64,000 bases of DNA from JBBRWO01 sp038249135 (GTDB lineage Bacteria; Actinomycetota; Coriobacteriia; Anaerosomatales; JAAXUF01): positions 28,062-92,061 of the forward strand of contig JBBRWO010000002.1 in the NCBI GenBank assembly GCA_038249135.1, written 5' to 3'. Position 1 is the stretch's first letter. Each line of letters opens with the position of its first letter. Position numbers and translations under genes: made by a program. Shown in pieces: positions 57,636 to 64,000 of the stretch. A model generated the notes under the pieces. It did no database searches. It was not told the origin of the DNA and worked only from the letters and a program-made list of their open reading frames with translations.

Positions 57636-58936
57636 TGGGCACCCGCGGTAGCGGTGCCGGTCGCGTCCAGCTCCTCTGCCCACGGAGCGGTCACGCCGAG
57701 TAGCTCGGCCACGCGCACCGCCGAGAGCAGGCCGTCCTCGTGGAAGCCGTAGCGCTGCCAGGCTCCGGCGTAGTACACGCCGCCGGCGCCCTGGATCTCC
57801 GGGAGGCGCTTCTGCGCTTCGATGGCCGCAGGAGTGAAGAGCGGGTGGTCGAAACACATCTCCTCGAGGACGCTTCCCTCGGCGTACGGCTTGTTGGGAT
57901 TGAGCGTCTCGAGCACCGGCGGCACGCCGTCGGGCACTGACTGCAGATTGTTGATCCAGTACGTCAGCGTGAGCATGTCCTTGGTGGAGTCGCCTGTCTC
58001 CGCGTACCAGTTCCACGATGCCCACGCGCGCGGGCTCTTGGGCAAGAACGTCACGTCCGTGTGCAGCGCGATCTGGTTGGGCTGGTACCGGAACGCGCCG
58101 AGCACCTCGCGCTCGAGCGCGGAGGCATCCGCGAGCATCTTCAGCGACGAAGGCGCATGCGCGGCGAGCACCACGGAGTCGTAGGTCTCGGTGCGCGCCG
58201 CGGTCTGGACGGTCACGCCAGCGTCGGATCGGGACACGCTGGTCACGGGTTCCTCGGCGAAGATGCTGCCGGTGATGGACTTGGTTGCGGCCTGCACGTA
58301 CATGCGACTGCCGCCGAGCACGCTGCGCCACAAGGGCTTGCCGGTGATGTGGAGCAGGCCGTGGTTGTCGCAGAAGCGCAGGAAGGTGCCGGCCGGGTAG
58401 TCGAGCAGCTCACCGGGGGGCGTCGACCAGATCGCATCGCCCATGGGGATGAGGTACCAGTCGATGAACGGCGCCGAGTAGCCCTCGCGAGCAATCAGTT
58501 CGCCCAGCGTGAGGGTGTCGATGTCAGGGTCGGCGAGCAGGCGGTCGGCGTCGTGGCTGAATCGGACGATGTCGGCGAGCATCTTCAGGAACCGCGGGTT
58601 GGTGAGATTGGCCCGCTGGGCGAACACGGTGTTGAGGTTGGTGCCGGACCACTCGATGTTCTCAGACGCGACTTGGACGCCAAAGGACATGTCGGTCTCG
58701 AACCACTCGATGCCGAGGCGGTCGAAGAACCGGATGAGGTTGGGGTAGGTGCGCGTGTTGAACACCTGGAAGCCGACGTCGGTCGGGAATGTCGCGTCGC
58801 CGACGGTGATGTCGAGCGTGCGCGCGTGGCCGCCGAGCGTCGGGTGCGACTCGTAGACGTCGACTTGGTGCTCCTGGGAGAGTAGCCATGCCGAGCCGAT
58901 CCCTGCGATTCCTGCTCCGATGACCGCGATTCTCAT
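57632..58936 (-). CDS. FAD-dependent amine-oxidase-type oxidoreductase
   Basis: The 434-residue flavoprotein has the dinucleotide fold VIGAGIAGIGSAWLL, then ESHPTLGGHARTLD and a C-terminal GVYYAGAWQRYGFHEDGLLSAVRVAELLG FAD motif. The same family is paired with DUF1365 and CFA-type synthases in proteobacterial stress operons where odd fatty acids are made. It heads the three-gene coupled operon. ATG 58936. Confidence 0.92.
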   Translation of the reverse strand: MRIAVIGAGIAGIGSAWLLSQEHQVDVYESHPTLGGHARTLDITVGDATFPTDVGFQVFNTRTYPNLIRFFDRLGIEWFETDMSFGVQVASENIEWSGTNLNTVFAQRANLTNPRFLKMLADIVRFSHDADRLLADPDIDTLTLGELIAREGYSAPFIDWYLIPMGDAIWSTPPGELLDYPAGTFLRFCDNHGLLHITGKPLWRSVLGGSRMYVQAATKSITGSIFAEEPVTSVSRSDAGVTVQTAARTETYDSVVLAAHAPSSLKMLADASALEREVLGAFRYQPNQIALHTDVTFLPKSPRAWASWNWYAETGDSTKDMLTLTYWINNLQSVPDGVPPVLETLNPNKPYAEGSVLEEMCFDHPLFTPAAIEAQKRLPEIQGAGGVYYAGAWQRYGFHEDGLLSAVRVAELLGVTAPWAEELDATGTATAGAQ

Positions 58937-59113
58937 GGGGCTCCCTCATGCCGACAACGACAGGACTCGCCGTGGCGATGAGCGCCGCAGCGACCTACAC
59001 CCATCATTCCCAATATCCGTACCAGCCAGTACAGATAGGCGGCAGGCGAGCGTCGCCGAGCGTCGCCGATGGCCGCGCCGTGCGTTCGGGATGCCAGCAG
59101 GGGCGCCTGCGCC

Positions 59114-62100
59114 TCAGCCTCCGAGCAGCGTCACGATCACCTCGTGTGGACGGCCGTCGTCGACCAGGCGAATCGTGAGGTCCTCGGCGAGGGAGCCGTC
59201 GACCATGACGCGTGCGACACCGCGGTTCACTCCGCGGGGGTTGTCGACGCGGATCGCGTAGTGCGCCTCGCCAAAGCGGTAGTCGAGGCTGAACGCTGGC
59301 CAGTCCTTGGGGATGCAGGGGTCGATGAGCAGGAGCTGCTGGCCGTCCTCGGTCACGACGTGGAATCCGAGGAGTGACTCGAGCGCGACGCGGTAGAACC
59401 ACGACGCGGAGCCGGTATACCAGGTCCAGCCGCCACGCCCGGTGTGCGGCGCGACCGCGTAGACGTCGGCGGCGACCACGTACGGTTCGACGGCGTAGCG
59501 CAGGGCGTCGGCGTGAGTGGTGGCGTGGCTGATGGGGTTGATGAGGTCGAGCAGACCCCATGCCTCGTCGCCGTCGCCGCGCAGCAGGTGCGCGAGGACG
59601 ACCCACAGTGCGGCGTGCGTGTACTGGCCGCCGTTCTCGCGAACGCCCGGGACGTAGCCCTTGATGTAGCCGGGGTCATGTTCCATGCGATCGAACGGCG
59701 GCGTGAGCAGCGCGACTAGGCCGTCTTCTCGGCGGACGAGCTTCTCCTCGACGCTTTCCAGCGCCATTGCCGCACGCTTGGGGTCCGCGGCGCCGGAGAT
59801 GGTCGCCCACGCTTGCGCGATCGCGTCGATGCGACACTCCTCGGCGTCGCGCGTGCCGAGTGGGGTGCCGTCGTCGAAGTAGCCGCGGCGGTACCAGGCG
59901 CCGTCCCAGGAGGTGGCTTCGACCGCGGCGGCGAGGCGGTCGGCCCACGCGCGGTAGTCGGTTGCGAGTTCGGCGTCGCCGCGTGACTCGCACACGGGTG
60001 CGAAGCGTCGCAGCGTGTGGATGAGGAACCAGGCGAGCCAGACGCTCTCGCCGCGACCCTCGTGACCGACGCGGTTCATGCCGTCGTTCCAGTCGCCGCC
60101 GCCGATCAGCGGCAGGCTGTTTGCGCCTGTGGGCCGACCGGTCTCGAGCGCGCGGAGGCAATGCTCGTAGATCGATGCGGTCTGCTCGGAGATGGGCGGC
60201 GTGAGGTAGGCGTCCTCGGCCTCGAGCGGGAGGTCGGGGCCCTCGATGAACGCGGTGCGCTCGTCGAGCAGCGCGGTGTCGCCCGTGGCCGAGAGGTACT
60301 CGGCGACGACGAGCGGCAGCCAGTGGCGGTCGTCGGTGATGTGTGTGCGCACGCCTCGGCCGGAGAACGGCTGCCACCAGTGCAACACGTCGCCCTCGGG
60401 GAACTGATGGCGTGACGCCTCGACGATTTGCTCGCGGACGAGGTCCGGCCGCGCGATGAGCAGCGCCATCACGTCCTGCAGCTGGTCGCGGAAGCCGTAC
60501 GCGCCGGACGACTGGTACGTCGCCGTGCGACCCCAGAGCCGACACGCCGTCACCTGGTAGAGCAGCCGCCCGTTGAGCAGCAGGTCGAGCTTGGGGTCCG
60601 GCGTCTGCACGCGCACGGTGCCGAGCAGGTCGTCCCACGCCGAATCCACGCCGGCGAGCGCGTCAGCGGCTGACCCCGCGCGGCGATAGCGCTCAACCAG
60701 CACGCGGCTCTCCTCGAGCGTCGCCGCCTGGCCGAGCAGGAACGACACTTCGCGCGTCGCGCCCGGCTCGAGGTGGATCAGCGTCTGCAGCGCGCCGCAG
60801 TTGTCGTGGTACCGACCGGAGACCTCGCCCAGGTGCTTGCGACCCATCGCCGCTGGATCTGCCGGAGTGCGGTTGCGGCCCACGAACTCGGTGCGGCTCG
60901 CGGTCCAGCCCGAAAGCGGGCGGTCGCACGCGAGGAACGTGCAACGACCGGGGAAGTCGAGGTTGAAGTGGTTGTGCGCGGTGAGTGTCTCGGACTCCGT
61001 GTCCATCCACGTCACGACCAGCTGCTGCGCGCGGCTTCGCGAATCGCCGAGCACCCACTCGATGAACTGCGTGATCGACAGCGAGCGAGCGCGGTCGCCG
61101 GTGTTGGTGAGCGTCAGGCGGCAGACGCGCATCGGGTCCTCGGCCGAGACGAACCAGTCGAGCGTGTGCGCGATACCATGCGTCTCGTGCTCGAAGCGCG
61201 TACGGCCGAATCCGTGGCGGATGACGTAGGGCTCGGGGGTGCGCACGGGCAGGGGAGTCGGGCTCCAGAAATCGCCGGTCTCCTCATCGCGGATGTAAAT
61301 CGCTTCGCCGCTGCCGTCGGAGACGGGGTCGTTGTTCCACGTGGTGATGCGGTTCTCGTGGCTGTTGAGCGCCCATGTGCAGCCGACGCCGGCCTCGCTC
61401 ACCATGCAGCCAAAGGTGGGCGATGCGAGCGCGTTGATCCACGGTGCGGGGGTGGAGTCCTCGCCCTCGAGCACGATCACATACTCGCCGGTCGCGGCGT
61501 CGAACCCGCCGATGCCGTTGTCGAAGAGGAGTTCGGGGCGTCGGAAGGGTGCGCTCTCGCTCGCCGAGAGCACCGCCCCGACCTTCGGCACCAGCGCATC
61601 CGGCCTGGCCGGTCGCTTGCCTCGGCGATTGAGCTGGAGCTCGATGGGCCCGCTCTCGCCGTCGAGCGTCGCGCGCGCCACGCCCACGAGCAGGTTGGCG
61701 ACGTCAGGGTGCATCTGGTCCACTCGGCGCAGGAAGACGCCGCCGGGCTTGTCGAGCATCTGGAGCGCATGCCCGGTCCGGACAAGCAGACGCAGCCGGT
61801 CGTCGAGCGCATCGGAGTACCCGCTGGGCCGCGTGTTGAGGATGACGAGGTCGGCGATGAGTCCCTTGTGCCGCCAGTACTGGTGAGCGAGCAGCGCCTG
61901 GCGAACCAGCGGCGCGTGCTCCAACTCCTCGACGCGAACCAGCAGGATCGGCAGGTCGCCGGAGACGCCGATCGACCACAGGCCGCTCATCTGCAGCCCG
62001 TTCTCCACCGGCGTCTTTCGCTTGAGTGGCGAGTACGGGTCGGTCAGCACCAGCCGAGAAGCCAGTCGTTCGAGCACAACGGCTTCCGCTGGGCTGATTC

Positions 62101-64000
62101 CCAGGTCGCGGAGCTCTAGTTGCGCCGCTGTCCACGCGAGGTCGATCGCGCGCTGGGCGCTGCGAATGTCGGCGTACTTCTCGGAGAGGCGGAGGGCGGC
62201 CTCGCGGGTCTCGGCGACTCCGGTGGCGAAGACCAGGTGCATGCTCTCGCCAGCAGGCACGGTCACCGTGCGGCGCAGCGCTGCGCAGGGGTCGAGCACC
62301 GCACCCACCGAGCCACCCAGTTTGCCGCCGCGAGTAACCGCGATGGGATTATCGGCGCCGCGTAGCCGGCCGAGGAACGCGGCGCGGTCGGACTCGAATG
62401 AGACGCCGCACTCCGCGTCACCCTCCGCCGCGCTCTCGCACGCGAGAAGGTGCAGCCCAAAGACGCGCTCCTCGGAGGCGCTTCGCGGGCGGCGCGAGAA
62501 TATCAGTGCGTTGGTCTCGGGAAGCCACTCGGTCTCCACGAAGAGGTTGGAGAACGACTTATGCGCCTGGTCGGCGGCCTGCGCGGCCATCGCGATCTCG
62601 AAGTACGAGGTCACTTCCAGCTCGCGCACGGTGCGGCCGCGGTTGGTGAGTGTTACTCGGCGAACCTCGAGATCGTCTTCCGGCGACACCGCGATCTCGA
62701 CGTGCGTCTCGAGGTCGCCGTCGGTACGGTGAAACTCGGCCTTATCGGGCGCGAAGACCACGTGGTAATCGTCCGGCCGCGTCGGGTGCGGATTGTGCGG
62801 CGCCGAGAAGACCGCGCCGGTCTCCGTGTCGCGTACATAGAAGAAGGTGCCCCAGCAGTCGCGTGTCAGATCCTCGCGGTACCGTGTGACAGCCTGCCCG
62901 TTGCAGCGCGAATAGCCGCCGCCTCCGTTGGTGACCATGACGGAGTAGCGGCCGTTTGAGAGGAAGTGGGTCGCGGGCACGGGCGTCTCGGCGGTGGCGT
63001 AGCTGCGGGTGACGGGGGGCGGCAGCTCGCGCACGGAACGCAGGTGCTCGACCTCCTCGGCGTGCGGGGAGGTGAGTGTGACGTGACGCGGGACGCGTTC
63101 CTGCAGGAGCAGCTCGGCAGAGGTGACGAGGGGGTCGGCGTGGAAGCGAGCACGCATCTTGGCGCCGAGCAGCGCGTTGCCCAGCGCGAGGAACGCCATG
63201 CCCTGATGATGCGCGAAGTACGCCTGCACCACGGCGCGACGCTTGCCCGCAGGCACGCGACCGGCGGTGTAATCGAGCGCCTCGTAGTACCCGAAGCGAC
63301 CCTCGGCCCCTTCCGCCGAGAAGTCGGCGAGGTTGGCGACGACCGCCTCGGGAGCGATGGGCAGGGCGAGCATCGAGGCGTAGGGGGCGACCACGACGTC
63401 GTCGGAGAGGCCTCGTTTGAGGCCGAGGCCGGGGACGCCGAACGCCTGGTATTGGTAGGTGAGCTGCGCGTCCTTCGCGTTGAACGCGGACTCGCTGACG
63501 CCCCACGGCACGCCGCGGGCGAGACCGTAGCGAATCTGGTCGTAGACGATCGTCTCGTAGGTCTCGTGCAGCAGCGTGTCGTGCCAGTCGCGCATGACCA
63601 GCAGCGGCATCAGGTACTCAAACATCGAGCCGCTCCAGCTAACCAGTGCGCGACTCGATCGCTTTCCCGTGAGTGCGCGGCCGAGTCGGAACCAGTGCTC
63701 CTGGCTGACGTCGTCTTTGGCAATCGCGAGGAAGCTCGCGAGGCGGCACTCGCTGGCGAGCAGGTCGTAGTAGGACGCGTCGAGTTTGCCCTCACCGAGG
63801 TTGTAGCCGATCGAGAAGAGTTGCCGATGCTCGTCGTAGAGCACCGCGAAGTCCGTGTGCTCCCACATCTCGCGGGCGATGTCTGCCGCAAGCAGCAGCC
63901 TCGCCTGCAGTTCAACCGCCGAGGAGTTCGCGCTGGGACCCATCGCGAGCTCGGAGAGACTCGGGACGCGACCAGCAAAGGAGCCGCGGGTCTCCGCATC
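59114..64000 (-). CDS. cyclic beta-1,2-glucan synthase-like protein, GH94 C-terminal part (5' end outside window)
   Basis: The frame stays open to position 64000, so the start is off the edge; 1628 residues are visible. The N-terminal part of what is seen shows FLYDEHRQLFSIGYN and SYYDLLASECRLASFLAIAKDD, the domain joining the glycosyltransferase and phosphorylase parts. Two GH94 carbohydrate-binding/phosphorylase regions follow, with the GGGDWNDGMNRVG catalytic segment (its Asp is the general acid). The full family protein has an N-terminal GT84. It should make or trim beta-glucans. This domain set is best known in proteobacteria, so its place here is notable. Confidence 0.9.
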   Translation of the reverse strand, partial: DAETRGSFAGRVPSLSELAMGPSANSSAVELQARLLLAADIAREMWEHTDFAVLYDEHRQLFSIGYNLGEGKLDASYYDLLASECRLASFLAIAKDDVSQEHWFRLGRALTGKRSSRALVSWSGSMFEYLMPLLVMRDWHDTLLHETYETIVYDQIRYGLARGVPWGVSESAFNAKDAQLTYQYQAFGVPGLGLKRGLSDDVVVAPYASMLALPIAPEAVVANLADFSAEGAEGRFGYYEALDYTAGRVPAGKRRAVVQAYFAHHQGMAFLALGNALLGAKMRARFHADPLVTSAELLLQERVPRHVTLTSPHAEEVEHLRSVRELPPPVTRSYATAETPVPATHFLSNGRYSVMVTNGGGGYSRCNGQAVTRYREDLTRDCWGTFFYVRDTETGAVFSAPHNPHPTRPDDYHVVFAPDKAEFHRTDGDLETHVEIAVSPEDDLEVRRVTLTNRGRTVRELEVTSYFEIAMAAQAADQAHKSFSNLFVETEWLPETNALIFSRRPRSASEERVFGLHLLACESAAEGDAECGVSFESDRAAFLGRLRGADNPIAVTRGGKLGGSVGAVLDPCAALRRTVTVPAGESMHLVFATGVAETREAALRLSEKYADIRSAQRAIDLAWTAAQLELRDLGISPAEAVVLERLASRLVLTDPYSPLKRKTPVENGLQMSGLWSIGVSGDLPILLVRVEELEHAPLVRQALLAHQYWRHKGLIADLVILNTRPSGYSDALDDRLRLLVRTGHALQMLDKPGGVFLRRVDQMHPDVANLLVGVARATLDGESGPIELQLNRRGKRPARPDALVPKVGAVLSASESAPFRRPELLFDNGIGGFDAATGEYVIVLEGEDSTPAPWINALASPTFGCMVSEAGVGCTWALNSHENRITTWNNDPVSDGSGEAIYIRDEETGDFWSPTPLPVRTPEPYVIRHGFGRTRFEHETHGIAHTLDWFVSAEDPMRVCRLTLTNTGDRARSLSITQFIEWVLGDSRSRAQQLVVTWMDTESETLTAHNHFNLDFPGRCTFLACDRPLSGWTASRTEFVGRNRTPADPAAMGRKHLGEVSGRYHDNCGALQTLIHLEPGATREVSFLLGQAATLEESRVLVERYRRAGSAADALAGVDSAWDDLLGTVRVQTPDPKLDLLLNGRLLYQVTACRLWGRTATYQSSGAYGFRDQLQDVMALLIARPDLVREQIVEASRHQFPEGDVLHWWQPFSGRGVRTHITDDRHWLPLVVAEYLSATGDTALLDERTAFIEGPDLPLEAEDAYLTPPISEQTASIYEHCLRALETGRPTGANSLPLIGGGDWNDGMNRVGHEGRGESVWLAWFLIHTLRRFAPVCESRGDAELATDYRAWADRLAAAVEATSWDGAWYRRGYFDDGTPLGTRDAEECRIDAIAQAWATISGAADPKRAAMALESVEEKLVRREDGLVALLTPPFDRMEHDPGYIKGYVPGVRENGGQYTHAALWVVLAHLLRGDGDEAWGLLDLINPISHATTHADALRYAVEPYVVAADVYAVAPHTGRGGWTWYTGSASWFYRVALESLLGFHVVTEDGQQLLLIDPCIPKDWPAFSLDYRFGEAHYAIRVDNPRGVNRGVARVMVDGSLAEDLTIRLVDDGRPHEVIVTLLGG

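Noticed and set aside
57636..58331. Long minus-strand frame upstream of the DUF1365 gene
   Set aside because: Arg/Ala-rich shadow of the FAD oxidoreductase gene; the DUF1365 family begins at the GTG 57635.

Overview
The window is a chromosomal origin region from a high-G+C, monoderm, probably anaerobic actinobacterium. GTG starts are frequent. The order rpmH-rnpA-yidD-yidC-jag-rsmG-parA-parB on one side and dnaA-dnaN-recF-DUF721-gyrB-gyrA on the other is the classic Gram-positive oriC neighbourhood. FeoAB, an Fe-S type two-subunit L-serine dehydratase, rubrerythrin and multiheme c-type cytochromes point to an anaerobic, iron- and redox-active lifestyle. Cell-wall-binding repeats (CWB2) point to a thick Gram-positive wall. 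My inference is class Coriobacteriia or a related environmental lineage (for example OPB41-like); no taxonomic marker search was possible.

Layout. 0.1-4.1 kb: a small membrane protein, a DinG-type helicase fused to a DEDDh exonuclease, and a small anchored protein. 4.2-16.5 kb: the two serine dehydratase subunits (sdaAB, sdaAA) are split by a GNAT gene, an unlisted 58-residue zinc-ribbon gene, feoB, feoA and a P2A-type cation ATPase. A second P2A ATPase follows, coupled to a sensorless histidine kinase, then ddl. Both ATPase genes have leaders that look like yybP-ykoY manganese riboswitches. 16.5-26.7 kb: an acidic membrane protein, an HtrA protease, rubrerythrin, rlmN and an addB-addA recombination operon. 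26.7-32.7 kb: the leftward oriC operons, including parAB, rsmG, jag, yidC, yidD, rnpA and rpmH, with two parS sites, one lying on the rsmG start codon.

32.7-33.45 kb is an oriC-like segment with about eleven DnaA-box-like 9-mers. Between it and dnaA lies an unusual predicted regulator: a GHKL ATPase domain joined to a winged-helix DNA-binding domain. dnaA, dnaN, recF, a DUF721 gene, gyrB, a small membrane protein and gyrA follow rightward. dnaA, dnaN and recF are visibly less G+C-rich than their surroundings.

44-49 kb: a HAD phosphatase, a MacA/MacB-like ABC efflux set, a DUF151 nuclease-family gene and tRNA-Ile(GAU). 49.3-53.8 kb: two divergent multiheme cytochrome genes. One is a secreted cytochrome with 7 canonical heme motifs fused to three CWB2 repeats; the other is a 492-residue lipoprotein with 21 CXXCH motifs in a 62-residue repeat. 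Together they look like a membrane-to-wall electron conduit and are the most striking accessory feature. 54-64 kb: a DEAD-box helicase, a three-gene fatty-acid modification operon (FAD oxidoreductase, DUF1365, cyclopropane synthase) and the C-terminal part of a very large cyclic beta-1,2-glucan synthase-like GH94 protein that runs off the right edge.
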